Of a stretch of DNA of 64,000 bases, positions 37,883 through 45,996 are shown one piece after another. The notes below the pieces were generated by a model. The model did not search any database. It was not told the origin of the DNA and saw only the letters and a program-made list of their open reading frames with translations. Every line of letters starts with the position of its first letter. The stretch's first letter is position 1. A program made the translations under genes and the position numbers. The stretch is from Phycisphaerales bacterium (GTDB lineage: Bacteria; Planctomycetota; Phycisphaerae; UBA1845; UTPLA1), in NCBI GenBank assembly GCA_022360095.1, contig JAKSDK010000138.1:248001-312000 (forward strand), given 5' to 3'.

Positions 37883-38659
37883 ATGAAGTCTTCGCGCCGT
37901 GATGCCGACGCTCTCTGGAACAAATATCTGCATGGCCGCCCAATCTCGATTCGAAACAAACTGATCGAACACTATCGTCCGCTCGTGCACATGCTGGCTG
38001 CCCGGCTGGCACAAAAGCTCCCGGCGCAAATCAGCTATGAGGAGATCTGCTCAGCCGGTTATGACGGACTTATGGAGGCCGTCCAGGCTTACGACCCGTC
38101 GCACAAGGCAAAGTTCGAAACCTTCTGTCAGCAACGAATTCATGGAGCCGTCATGGACTGGCTCCGAACTTTGGACGGCCAGTCGCGCACGGTCCGGAGC
38201 TTTGAGAAGCAACGCATGCGACATAAGGAGCTTCTCGACTCCGCCTTGGGAAGACCGCCAAGCGATGTCGAACTCGCCGAAAAAATGGGAATGAGCAGGG
38301 ACCGCTATGCTGAACTGTCTCGACTCTCCCGGCTCGGCCATGAGGTGCACCTTTCCTCGGTGCAGAGCGACGACGACGGCCATCATCGCGGGTCACCGGG
38401 CGGCTGGGACATCAAGGACGCCCAGGCGATCGATCCATCCCAACGTGTTTCACGACAGATGCTTACGGATTACATCACCCGAGGACTCAACCGGGAGGAA
38501 CGCCTCGTACTTGTCCTCTACTACACCGAGGGGCTGACCATGGCGGAGATCGGACTCGTCCTCGATCTGTCCGAATCCAGAGTGAGCCAGATTCACAAAG
38601 ACGTCATCGCAAGGCTACGCAGGCGCTTCAAGGACGAAGCCGCCGAGCTTGTCGCCTGA
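37883..38659 (+). CDS. RNA polymerase sigma factor, FliA/WhiG type (sigma-28 family)
   Basis: A 258-residue sigma-70 family factor with regions 2, 3 and 4. Region 2 reads LIEHYRPLVHMLAARLAQKL, ICSAGYDGLMEAVQAYDP and FETFCQQRIHGAVMDWLRTLD. Region 3 follows from about residue 115 (LGRPPSDVELAEKMGMSRDRY). The region 4 helix-turn-helix is LNREERLVLVLYYTEGLTMAEIGLVLDLSESRVSQIH. This matches FliA/WhiG rather than ECF. No flagellar genes are in the window, so the regulon could be motility or, as for WhiG, development; RsbW- and STAS-like genes lie 2 kb downstream on the other strand. Confidence 0.9.
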   Translation: MKSSRRDADALWNKYLHGRPISIRNKLIEHYRPLVHMLAARLAQKLPAQISYEEICSAGYDGLMEAVQAYDPSHKAKFETFCQQRIHGAVMDWLRTLDGQSRTVRSFEKQRMRHKELLDSALGRPPSDVELAEKMGMSRDRYAELSRLSRLGHEVHLSSVQSDDDGHHRGSPGGWDIKDAQAIDPSQRVSRQMLTDYITRGLNREERLVLVLYYTEGLTMAEIGLVLDLSESRVSQIHKDVIARLRRRFKDEAAELVA

Positions 38660-38769
38660 TCGCCCGATAGCGTTTCACCATCCCCTGTTCCCCGCCGCAG
38701 CACCGTAAGCGGTGCGCGAGATCTCTGCGACTATGGTCGAGCGGGTTCCGCGCCTATCATGGCCTCGCC

Positions 38770-40071
38770 ATGTCTTCCATCGTCGCCCTGTTGACCGGTC
38801 ATCTTAGCACGAGGTACTACTTCGTCGGTCTGTCGACCTTCTTCCTGCTTTTCGCCGGGACATTCTACTCGTCCTTCTACCGACTCAGCCGCGATCGTGG
38901 CGACTTCAACCAACTAATCGAAGACGGTCGGTTGGCGACGGAAACCCGTCAACTCGGCAAAACACTTCCGCTCGAATATCCACCTACAGCTCGACCTCTT
39001 TTTATGCTATTGGCAGCCCCACCGCCGACGTGGTCGCTTGTCTTCTGGTGGTTTATCAACGCGTGGTTCTACTGGCAATCCGCCGTCTGGCTTAGCCGAG
39101 AAATTGTCACGGACGGCCAGGGATGGAAAACCCTCCTGCCCGCCTTCGCGCTGATCGGCCTGACCTCCGTTGGAATTGTCTCAGACTTATCGGTTGGACA
39201 ACTTACCGGGCTCATTCTCTTTTGCGTGGTCGGAAGCTTCGAACTCGATCGTCGCGGATATTCTCTTGCCGGCGGCGCACTCCTGGCGATCTCGCTTCTC
39301 GTCAAGCCGCTCCCCGCAGTCTTGCTTCTCTACTATCTTCTGAGGCGGCGCTGGCGTTTTCTGTGCGCAACGATCGCAACCTTCATTTTGATCGGGCCCC
39401 TGTTGCTCACGGTACTTTTCGGATGGAATGCACAAGTCGAAGGCTGGAGATGGTTCGCTGAAACGACGGCCCGACAACGATCGCCGCTGCATGTCTTTCA
39501 TCGCTGGGGCGACATGCCCGGCATGTGTCTGACGTTTCGCGAATCGGGCCTGGCCTCTTCATTAATCCGACTCTGCATGGAAGTGACTTATGACAAACAT
39601 CGCCACAATGTTCAGCTCCTCACACTACAACCCGGAATCTTGCGCATCCTCTGGTTTCTCCTGGTCGGCTTGCCGCTGGCCTGGGCAGCATGTTCGGTAA
39701 CGCGACGCAAACTTGAAACACATCATCGATTCCACGCCTTCGCCGCCATGACCGGGATCATGATGCTGTCGAACCCGAAATTCATCTCGTATTGGTTGGC
39801 CGTCCCTCTGGTGACAATCGCTCCGCTAGCCGTCTGTGTTTGGAGGACTCGCCGCAAGGGAGGAGCTGATTGGATCTGCTTTACGGCCCTTTTGATCTGG
39901 CTCTTCAGCAACATTTCGCTCGGCTTTCCGATGCTTAGGGCGGCCGGCAGTATCCCGTTCGGCCTTTATGCCATCACCCTGGCCAATCTGATCCGGTCCC
40001 AAGGCGACAACGAGGATGATGCAGAAACGCCGTCTTCAGATGCCGAAGGCATAAAACACGGCGGTAAATAA
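38770..40071 (+). CDS. GT87-like membrane glycosyltransferase (DUF2029)
   Basis: A 433-residue protein with about ten membrane helices. The first large loop (residues 40-75, GDFNQLIEDGRLATETRQLG) and the run EYPPTARPLFMLLAAPPP resemble the catalytic loop of polyprenol-phosphate-mannose-dependent GT87 enzymes. The pattern YPP before a helix and SVGQLTGLILF followed by AISLLVKPLPAVLLLYYLL is typical of the family. It would transfer a sugar from a lipid carrier on the outer face of the membrane. Its 3' end overlaps the convergent mlaE gene by 36 bases. Confidence 0.75.
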   Translation: MSSIVALLTGHLSTRYYFVGLSTFFLLFAGTFYSSFYRLSRDRGDFNQLIEDGRLATETRQLGKTLPLEYPPTARPLFMLLAAPPPTWSLVFWWFINAWFYWQSAVWLSREIVTDGQGWKTLLPAFALIGLTSVGIVSDLSVGQLTGLILFCVVGSFELDRRGYSLAGGALLAISLLVKPLPAVLLLYYLLRRRWRFLCATIATFILIGPLLLTVLFGWNAQVEGWRWFAETTARQRSPLHVFHRWGDMPGMCLTFRESGLASSLIRLCMEVTYDKHRHNVQLLTLQPGILRILWFLLVGLPLAWAACSVTRRKLETHHRFHAFAAMTGIMMLSNPKFISYWLAVPLVTIAPLAVCVWRTRRKGGADWICFTALLIWLFSNISLGFPMLRAAGSIPFGLYAITLANLIRSQGDNEDDAETPSSDAEGIKHGGK

Positions 40072-40902
40072 GACATCGGCCGTAATCAGGGCGACGATCG
40101 ATTTGACAACGGTGCTGGTCGTGGCACGACCGACACCTTCCGCCCCCCCTTTGACATTCAATCCCTCATAACAGGCAATCATGGAGATCATCACGCCGAA
40201 CACGGCCGCCTTCGCCAAGCCGCTGATGAAGTCCCTTTGGGTTACGGCGGCCTTCGTGTAGCTCAAATACTGTTCCGGCGCAATGTCGAGGATCATGGTC
40301 GATGTCAGAAAGCCGCCAAAGACACCGACGGCATCGGCGATGACCGTCAACATGGTCAGCATCGTGACCGTCGCCAGAAATCGCGGAACAACCAGAAAAC
40401 GGATCGGATTCAGAGCCGTTGCTCGAAGGGCCTTGATCTCCTCACTTTCGACCATGGTCCCCAATTCCGCGGCGATACTCGCGCCGGCAAAGCCTGACAA
40501 CACAATGCCTGACAAGAGCGGTCCGAGCTCTCGAAACATCGCAATCCCGACGATGTCGGCCACGCGTTGAATTTGACCGTAACTCTCCAGCGTCGGCGCC
40601 ATCTGCAACGCGAGGATGATGCCAATAAAGACCTGGACCAAGATGATGATGGGGATGCTTCGGATACCGACGCGAACCATCTGCGCCATCAGATGTTCCC
40701 GTCCAAGCCGGACTTCACGGATGAAGATCGCACGAGCGATCCACAAGAGGGTGTCACTGACCAAATACACGATCCCGCCGATGAAGCCGACGATTCCAGA
40801 AAATGTATGTAGTTGCTGGTTTGCAACTTCGCCGACCGATTCGACCGTGCGAACGATCGGGTTTCGTTCGGATACACGGCGTTGGCGTGACGAATCGCTC
40901 AT
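40036..40902 (-). CDS. mlaE: MlaE-type phospholipid ABC transporter permease
   Basis: A 288-residue permease with five to six helices. Motifs are IPIIILVQVFIGIILALQMAP, FRELGPLLSGIVLSGFAGASIAAELGTMVESEEIKALRATALNPIRFLVVPRFLA and CYEGLNVKGGAEGVGRATTSTVVKS, the diagnostic MlaE (YrbE) blocks. MlaE moves phospholipids between inner and outer membranes with the ATPase MlaF, the STAS protein MlaB and the MCE protein MlaD. Neither mlaF nor mlaD is visible; the gene ends the plus/minus convergent pair. It starts three bases behind the STAS gene. Confidence 0.93.
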   Translation of the reverse strand: MSDSSRQRRVSERNPIVRTVESVGEVANQQLHTFSGIVGFIGGIVYLVSDTLLWIARAIFIREVRLGREHLMAQMVRVGIRSIPIIILVQVFIGIILALQMAPTLESYGQIQRVADIVGIAMFRELGPLLSGIVLSGFAGASIAAELGTMVESEEIKALRATALNPIRFLVVPRFLATVTMLTMLTVIADAVGVFGGFLTSTMILDIAPEQYLSYTKAAVTQRDFISGLAKAAVFGVMISMIACYEGLNVKGGAEGVGRATTSTVVKSIVALITADVLFTAVFYAFGI

Positions 40903-40905
40903 CTC

Positions 40906-41250
40906 TTAGACTTGTGCCGCCTGCTCTTCAGTCTCACAGATCGTAAAGAACCGATCCAGCTTGGTAATTTCGAAGACGCTCCGCACCCGGCTGGTCATTC
41001 CGCACAACACCATCTTGCCTTTATACGCGCTGACCCGCCGAAACACCTCGACAAGCGTGCCGACCCCGGACGAATCCATGAACGGCACTTCCGACAAATT
41101 GACAACGAGCCGCTTTGGACGGCCCTTAGCGACGTCGATCAGGGCCGCGTGCAGTGCGGGCGAATGGTGCAAATCGACGTCGCCGCTCAGCGCAACGACG
41201 GTCGCATCAGATGACTTGCGAACCTCTTTGACCAGGTTGTTCTCTATCAT
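40906..41250 (-). CDS. STAS-domain protein (anti-sigma factor antagonist or MlaB-like)
   Basis: A 114-residue STAS protein. The phosphorylation loop is VPFMDSSGVGTLVEVFRR, with S60/S61 after D59 as in SpoIIAA and RsbV. It sits between an RsbW-like kinase gene (20-base gap) and mlaE (three-base gap). It could therefore be the antagonist of the kinase, the MlaB partner of MlaE, or both. The conserved phosphorylatable Ser favours partner switching, and the tight linkage to mlaE favours MlaB. Confidence 0.88.
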   Translation of the reverse strand: MIENNLVKEVRKSSDATVVALSGDVDLHHSPALHAALIDVAKGRPKRLVVNLSEVPFMDSSGVGTLVEVFRRVSAYKGKMVLCGMTSRVRSVFEITKLDRFFTICETEEQAAQV

Positions 41251-41270
41251 GACGCCTTTGGACTCCGTGT

Positions 41271-41753
41271 TCAGGCATCGGTCGAGGCAGCCGGTCTGTC
41301 GGCCTCACCTGTCTGGGCGCCCTTTTTGAGCGAAACGTATTTCACCATTCGCAACAACATGCCACCTTCCGGGGGGCAACTGTAATCACATTCATCCATC
41401 ACGGCCCGGATGATATGAACACCCAGACCGCCCGGCCTCACTTCGTCGAGTGGTCGGCCGGAGATTTCTCCCGGATCGGTCTGACGACCCTGGTCGCGAA
41501 CCTGGACTTCGATCCCGCGACGCCCGTCGTCGGCCGTCACCGGTGAGAGCTGAACGGTGATGGGTTGATCTTCACGCCCATCGTAACCGTGTTTTATCAC
41601 GTTCGCCAGCGCCTCATCAATGGCCAGGGTCAACCCGTGGGCGTCGTCATCCGTGAAGCCGGACAAACCCGCCATCCGCTCGACTGCGCCGCGCACAACC
41701 GGGAGGCAGGCGGTGTGACTCGTAATATTCAACTCAACTCTGCTGGAACCCAT
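41271..41753 (-). CDS. RsbW-like anti-sigma factor/serine kinase (HATPase_c)
   Basis: A 160-residue GHKL-fold protein. The N box is AIDEALANVIKHGYDG (N51), the G1 box VQVRDQGRQTDP (D87), and the G2 box RPGGLGVHIIRAVMD (G108-G111). In the RsbW/SpoIIAB family such proteins bind a sigma factor or phosphorylate a STAS antagonist. The downstream STAS gene is the obvious substrate. It starts nine bases after the HEAT lipoprotein gene. No cognate sigma gene adjoins; the FliA-type factor 2.6 kb away is a candidate by proximity only. Confidence 0.9.
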   Translation of the reverse strand: MGSSRVELNITSHTACLPVVRGAVERMAGLSGFTDDDAHGLTLAIDEALANVIKHGYDGREDQPITVQLSPVTADDGRRGIEVQVRDQGRQTDPGEISGRPLDEVRPGGLGVHIIRAVMDECDYSCPPEGGMLLRMVKYVSLKKGAQTGEADRPAASTDA

Positions 41754-41762
41754 CGAATCGTC

Positions 41763-42230
41763 TTACTTGAGCAGGGAGGCACTTCCTACCGCCTCGGCTC
41801 CGACATTTCCATCCGTATGACCGTCAGACACGACATGCATACCGTTTCTCACATAATCCCGCCATTTCTCCACGGCCCGGCCTCGCAACGGAGACGGTTT
41901 CGTATACTCGTAACCAAATCGCTGACCGGTGATCTTTTCCAGGGCCTGAATCGCAAAGAACCTCACACCATCATCCTCATCCTCCAAACGGTCCACCAAC
42001 AAAGGAACCGACTGACGATCCCTTGCCTCGCCTGCGGCGTGAATTGCAAGAATTCGATCGCCGGGATTTTCCGATTGAATACCGGCCCGGAAATGGTTCG
42101 AAGCTCTACATCCCTCCATCAGGCAGAAACAAAAAACAACCCCCAAAGGACACACCACCGCCCCGCAGCGACGGTTTCGTAACGACACCACAAGTCGCCG
42201 GGTAAGCCGCCTTGTGGAGTACCGTAACAT
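41763..42230 (-). CDS. HEAT-repeat lipoprotein
   Basis: About 155 residues. A basic N-terminus and hydrophobic stretch end in LMEGC, an acceptable though not ideal lipobox (Glu at -2). One or two HEAT repeats follow: NPGDRILAIHAAGEARDRQSVPLLVDRLEDEDDGVRFFAIQALEKITGQ. The start is uncertain: ATG 42230 is used, ATG 42254 and GTG 42191 are in frame, and none has a clear ribosome binding site. It is the first gene of the group ending in mlaE. A regulatory or scaffold role at the membrane is inferred. Confidence 0.72.
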   Translation of the reverse strand: MLRYSTRRLTRRLVVSLRNRRCGAVVCPLGVVFCFCLMEGCRASNHFRAGIQSENPGDRILAIHAAGEARDRQSVPLLVDRLEDEDDGVRFFAIQALEKITGQRFGYEYTKPSPLRGRAVEKWRDYVRNGMHVVSDGHTDGNVGAEAVGSASLLK

Positions 42231-42296
42231 ATATTGATCGTATTCCGAAGCCATGACCAACACAACCACGAACGTGATCGTGGCCACAACATGGGT

Positions 42297-42581
42297 TCAA
42301 GGCTCGATTCTGACGCCCTTCCAGAACGCGACGTGACCTTCAATGTTCTTGGCCGCCTCCTTCGTGCTGGGGTAACACCAGGCTGCGTCCTCGTTGACTT
42401 CGCCGTTCACATCCAAATGGTAATAGCTCGCCTCCCCCTTCCAGGGGCAAGTGGTTCGCGTCGGGCTGTCCTTGAAATGCATCTTGTTGAGGCTACTCGG
42501 CGGGAAGTAATGATTTCCATCGACGATCTCGCACTGATCGCTCTCCGCCAACACCGCGTCGTTCCATATCGCTTTGGCCAT
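42297..42581 (-). CDS. DUF427 domain protein
   Basis: A 94-residue protein matching the DUF427 fold: AIWNDAVLAESDQCEIVDGNHYFPPSSL, then TTCPWKGEASYYHLDVNG and AAWCYPSTKEAAKNIEGHVAFWKGV. The CPWKG and AWxYP motifs are diagnostic. The biochemical role of the family is not established. ATG 42581 is chosen because AAGGAGA lies six bases upstream; an in-frame ATG five codons earlier does not fit that site. It appears to be a single-gene unit. Confidence 0.9.
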   Translation of the reverse strand: MAKAIWNDAVLAESDQCEIVDGNHYFPPSSLNKMHFKDSPTRTTCPWKGEASYYHLDVNGEVNEDAAWCYPSTKEAAKNIEGHVAFWKGVRIEP

Positions 42582-42761
42582 GATCGTCTCCTTCAACGAA
42601 AACAGTCCTTACTACTTTTCAAACAAGTGTTTCGCCCCAAAATATGCCTTCCATGATCGCCGTTTCTTCGGTGGAAAAACGATGATGAAAACGCATAAGA
42701 TTTCAATTATCGTAAAGCGAGCCGCGATACGATCCAACAACACACGAAGGGAGCCTGTTTG

Positions 42762-43529
42762 ATGCCAAAGGCCGACGATCCACTCGACATCATTTTCACC
42801 GCCCCGCATCCCGACGACCTTGAGATCGGTTGCGGCGGTGCCATCGCCAAACTGGTCAAACAAGGCCATCGCGTCGGCATGGTGCACATGACCAACGGCG
42901 AACCGACACCCCTGGGCACTCCTGAGACTCGCCATAAGGAAATGCTCGCTGCAGCGGACATCCTCGGAGTTCAAGTCTGTGAAATGATCGGTCTGCCGAA
43001 CCGAGTGCTCATGGACGGGCCCGAGGCCAGATTCGCACTGGCCAGCGTCATTCGGAAGTATCGCCCGCGTATTCTTGTCGGCATCGCCGGTCGAACGGTT
43101 GCGGCTTCGCCGGACCACTATCAGGCCCAACTCATCACGGAAGCCACGCGATTCTACTCGCAATTGACCAAGTGGAATGATCGTTTCGACGGGACCGAAC
43201 CGCATCGGGTCGATCATCTGATCTATCGCCCCATCGCTCGGTCTGCTGAGATGCAACTTTTCCCCTCTCAACTCGTCGTTGACATCAGTGACACCATGGA
43301 CCAAAAGATCGCGGCGGTCGCCTGTTATAAGTCACAATTTCCGGAGGAAAGATTCGAACGGATGAAGCACTACCTGCAATCCCTCGCGGGCTACGAAGGC
43401 GGGTCTTGTGGATTCCTCTATGGGGAACTGTACGCCGTCCCACGGCCCATAGGGGTTGAGGATTTGACCGGTCTGTTCGCACCGTGGCCGGAGTCTACAG
43501 CAAGCGCCCCGCCTCGCCTGGGATCTTAG
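42762..43529 (+). CDS. PIG-L family N-acetylglucosaminyl deacetylase (BshB-like)
   Basis: A 255-residue zinc hydrolase. The metal-binding motif PHPDDLEIGCGG is near residue 16, with later motifs TNGEPTPLGTPETRHKEMLAA and SPDHYQAQLI holding the third ligand His. The family removes acetyl groups from GlcNAc-malate, GlcNAc-inositol and related compounds. The size and the HPDDLEIGCGG form fit the bacillithiol BshB group, but bshA and bshC are not nearby. ATG 42762 follows AAGGGAG by about eight bases. Its stop codon overlaps the stop of the convergent rpmH by four bases. Confidence 0.9.
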   Translation: MPKADDPLDIIFTAPHPDDLEIGCGGAIAKLVKQGHRVGMVHMTNGEPTPLGTPETRHKEMLAAADILGVQVCEMIGLPNRVLMDGPEARFALASVIRKYRPRILVGIAGRTVAASPDHYQAQLITEATRFYSQLTKWNDRFDGTEPHRVDHLIYRPIARSAEMQLFPSQLVVDISDTMDQKIAAVACYKSQFPEERFERMKHYLQSLAGYEGGSCGFLYGELYAVPRPIGVEDLTGLFAPWPESTASAPPRLGS

Positions 43530-43663
43530 TCTTTCACGTTTATCCTTCGGCCCTTGCGACGCTTACGTGAAATCATCTTCCGGCCGCCGGGAGATCGCAT
43601 CCTGGCTCGAAAGCCCTGTTTTCGTAGACGTTTTCGTTTGCTGATTCGATGCGGATAATGCAC
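43526..43663 (-). CDS. rpmH: Ribosomal protein bL34
   Basis: A 45-codon gene starting with GTG at 43663 and ending with TAA at 43526-43528. The translation carries the bL34 signature QGFRARMRSPGGRKMISRKR with the usual Arg/Lys-rich flanks. The start begins VHYPHRISK. AAAGGA seven to eight bases upstream supports the GTG. It overlaps the end of the PIG-L gene tail to tail by four bases. rpmH normally adjoins rnpA and dnaA; neither is visible here, so it is a relocated single gene. A good sigma-70 promoter lies upstream. Confidence 0.92.
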   Translation of the reverse strand: MHYPHRISKRKRLRKQGFRARMRSPGGRKMISRKRRKGRRINVKD

Positions 43664-43713
43664 GGAAAAATCCTTTCAGGCCTTCTGACTTCAAACGACG
43701 GTCAAAACACAGG

Positions 43714-43742
43714 ACTATACCCTACCTCGATTTTGACGGCAA
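43714..43742 (-). promoter_or_regulatory. Sigma-70-type promoter of rpmH
   Basis: On the minus strand TTGCCG (43737-43742) and TATAGT (43714-43719) are separated by exactly 17 bases. Transcription would start about 40 bases before the rpmH GTG. It is the best promoter match in the window and sits beside one copy of the CGATTTTGA half-site. Confidence 0.5.
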
Positions 43743-43793
43743 GATCTTCTCTATTCGGACTTCGTATGGCGCAATAATAATCCTTCATTTTCG

Positions 43794-43814
43794 CTCAAAA
43801 TCGGCGATTTTGAG
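43794..43814. promoter_or_regulatory. Perfect palindrome between divergent rpmH and Hc1-like promoters
   Basis: CTCAAAATCG and CGATTTTGAG flank a single G, a perfect 10+1+10 palindrome. A further half-site, CGATTTTGAC, lies at 43728-43737 within the rpmH promoter spacer. The palindrome lies 11 bases upstream of the -35 box of the plus-strand promoter. Its size and place suit an operator for a dimeric regulator. The one-base spacer makes an RNA hairpin less likely. Confidence 0.5.
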
Positions 43815-43825
43815 AAGATACCGAT

Positions 43826-43854
43826 TTGCGACGGTCGATAGGCTTTGCTAGACT
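43826..43854 (+). promoter_or_regulatory. Candidate sigma-70 promoter of the Hc1-like gene
   Basis: TTGCGA (43826-43831) and TAGACT (43849-43854) are 17 bases apart. They lie just downstream of the palindrome, giving an approximately 80-base leader to the ATG at 43944. Reasonable match, not otherwise supported. Confidence 0.4.
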
Positions 43855-43943
43855 GCCGCTGAATTTGGCGTGGTCGCGTAAGCGATTACGTTCGTGGTCC
43901 GTTCCGCAGTTCAGTGGCCTAATAAGATTTCAGGAGATACGCC

Positions 43944-44120
43944 ATGCAAGAATACGAACGGCTCAAGCAACTCGTCGACGATTGTGCGGACGATGTCGCC
44001 AAGGCAGAAGGTGGCAATAAGGCGGCAGGCACGCGAGTTCGAAAAGCCATGCAGGATATCAAGAACGCGGCTCAGGAAGTCAGAAAAACGATCTTAGAAG
44101 TGAGATCCTCTGACAGTTAA
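43944..44120 (+). CDS. Histone H1-like protein Hc1 (small nucleoid protein)
   Basis: A 58-residue protein from ATG 43944 to TAA 44118-44120, with AGGAGA six bases upstream. The sequence begins MQEYERLKQLVDD and contains GNKAAGTRVRKAMQDIKNAA followed by QEVRKTILEV. This is the N-terminal helical module of the Hc1 histone-like family known from chlamydiae and planctomycetes. The usual Lys/Ala-rich C-terminal tail is absent, so it is the short form. It probably binds DNA or acts as a nucleoid component. It is divergent from rpmH, with the palindromic site between them. Confidence 0.82.
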   Translation: MQEYERLKQLVDDCADDVAKAEGGNKAAGTRVRKAMQDIKNAAQEVRKTILEVRSSDS

Positions 44121-44225
44121 TCGCCGCGTCCCCCATCGCTTGTGAGCGTACTGGAAACAGCAGCATAGGTACGGCCGTCTCAATGGCGTCAAAGATGACG
44201 ACTTACGACGGTCCAGGAACGACAC

Positions 44226-44723
44226 ATGCCTCCGATACCTATCATCGACCCGAATTCGCTCGACTGCGACCGGGTCTTGTACACAAAAGAGCAAATCTAC
44301 GACATCCTGCCACAGAAATTCGAGTTCGCCCAACTCGACGGCATCATCCACGGTGACACGGAAGCAGCCGTATTCGCCGCCTACCGGGATATCCATGCCG
44401 ATGAGTGGTGGTGTCGTGGACATATGCCTCAGCAGCCAATTTTTCCGGGTGTCCTGATGGTGGAGTGCGCGGCTCAACTCTCGGCGTTCGCACAACAAAT
44501 CCTCGTCCCCGAAGCAGAAGGTGTGATGGGCTTCGGAGGCGTCGACAAAGGGAAATTTCGCGATTCGATCTACCCACCTGCGAGGCTGATCTTCGTCGGG
44601 CGCGCCATTGATCTACGGATGCGAAAGTTCCGCTGCGAAGTGCAGGCCTTCGCCAATGGCCGGATGGCCTTTGAGGCCGAAATCGCCGGCATCCGACTCA
44701 AAATGGAGAGCGCCACAACCTGA
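44226..44723 (+). CDS. FabZ-like 3-hydroxyacyl-ACP dehydratase
   Basis: A 165-residue hot-dog-fold protein. The catalytic motif RGHMPQQPIFPGVLMVECAAQLSAF contains the active-site His (H66) and Glu (E80) of FabZ. The loop MGFGGVDKGKFRD matches the FabZ family. The N-terminal 35 residues are longer than usual. FabZ removes water from 3-hydroxyacyl-ACP in fatty acid elongation. No other fab genes adjoin, so it may be an accessory dehydratase. It ends 28 bases before the convergent metK stop. Confidence 0.88.
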   Translation: MPPIPIIDPNSLDCDRVLYTKEQIYDILPQKFEFAQLDGIIHGDTEAAVFAAYRDIHADEWWCRGHMPQQPIFPGVLMVECAAQLSAFAQQILVPEAEGVMGFGGVDKGKFRDSIYPPARLIFVGRAIDLRMRKFRCEVQAFANGRMAFEAEIAGIRLKMESATT

Positions 44724-44751
44724 TCAGGCTTCGGCCGACGATTCTCGCTGA

Positions 44752-45996
44752 TTACATATAGCGCTTTGCTTTTTCCCGCAGCTTCTTGGCCATGTTCGTC
44801 TTTTCCCAAGTGAAGCCCGATCCTGTCCGACCAAAATGGCCATGAGCGGCGGTCTCGCGGTAAATCGGCCGCCTGAGCTTGAGGTAGTCCACGATGCCGC
44901 CAGGGCTCAACGGGAACAGATCCGTCACCAACTGCTCGATCCTGTGTTCGTCAATACGCGAGGTCCCCTCAGTGCTGACCAACACGCTCAAGGGCTCGGA
45001 GACGCCGATGGCGTACGCCAACTGAACTTCGCAAACATCCGCAAGACCGGCGGCGACAATGTTTTTCGCGACATGGCGAGCCATGTAGCTGGCGGAACGA
45101 TCGACCTTTGAAGGGTCTTTGCCGCTAAAGGCTCCTCCGCCGTGGGCGCCACGGCCCCCATACGTGTCCACGATGATCTTTCGGCCTGTCAGACCGGTGT
45201 CACCATGAGGTCCGCCAATCACAAATCGGCCCGTCGGGTTGATGTGAAACTTGATTCGATCGTTCCAGAGATGTGGACACTCCTCCATCACGACCGGCTT
45301 GATGATCTTGCTGATGACGTTCTTCTTGAATTTCGAGTTGACGTTACCCGTACGATCGAGCAGATCACCGCGCTCCTCGTGCTGCGTGGAAATGACGATC
45401 GCCGTCAGCCTGATCGGTTCGCTACCCTTGTATTCGATGGAAACCTGACTCTTGCTATCGGGCCGCAACCAGGACAATGTCCCCTCGCGCCGCACATCCG
45501 CCATACGCTCGACCAAACGATGGGACAGATGGATCGGCAATGGCATATAGGCTTTGGTCTCACGACAGGCGAAACCGAACATGAGACCCTGATCGCCGGC
45601 CCCCTGGGCTTTCTTCTTTTTCCGCGAGGCCGTAACGCCCTGGCTGATGTCGGCGGACTGGCTGTGGATGGTTCGAATGACCGCGCAACTGAGATGGTCA
45701 AACTGACAAGCCGGATCGGTATAACCAATGTCCTTGATGGTCTCACGGACCCGTGGCTCGATATTGTTCAAGGCCAGTTCCGCTTCCTTGTTATGCACCG
45801 TGACTTCGCCTGCCACAACCACGAGTCCGGTCGTGACCAGGGTCTCACAAGCCACTCGGGCATTCGGGTCCTTGGCAATCAGGCTGTCCAGCACCGTATC
45901 CGAAATCTGGTCTGCGACCTTATCCGGATGGCCCATGCTGACGGATTCCGAAGTAAAAATATGCTTGCTGTTTGTTCGCCTTCCTGAGTTGCGCAC
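44752..45996 (-). CDS. metK: S-adenosylmethionine synthetase
   Basis: A 414-residue enzyme making S-adenosylmethionine from methionine and ATP. Motifs are [59 protein letters not shown] and [19 protein letters not shown], all hallmark MetK blocks. The GTG start at 45996 is supported by AAGGAG seven bases upstream. The length is a little above the usual 385-395 owing to a few extra residues at both ends. The upstream leader contains inverted repeats (separate entry). Confidence 0.96.
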   Translation of the reverse strand: MRNSGRRTNSKHIFTSESVSMGHPDKVADQISDTVLDSLIAKDPNARVACETLVTTGLVVVAGEVTVHNKEAELALNNIEPRVRETIKDIGYTDPACQFDHLSCAVIRTIHSQSADISQGVTASRKKKKAQGAGDQGLMFGFACRETKAYMPLPIHLSHRLVERMADVRREGTLSWLRPDSKSQVSIEYKGSEPIRLTAIVISTQHEERGDLLDRTGNVNSKFKKNVISKIIKPVVMEECPHLWNDRIKFHINPTGRFVIGGPHGDTGLTGRKIIVDTYGGRGAHGGGAFSGKDPSKVDRSASYMARHVAKNIVAAGLADVCEVQLAYAIGVSEPLSVLVSTEGTSRIDEHRIEQLVTDLFPLSPGGIVDYLKLRRPIYRETAAHGHFGRTGSGFTWEKTNMAKKLREKAKRYM

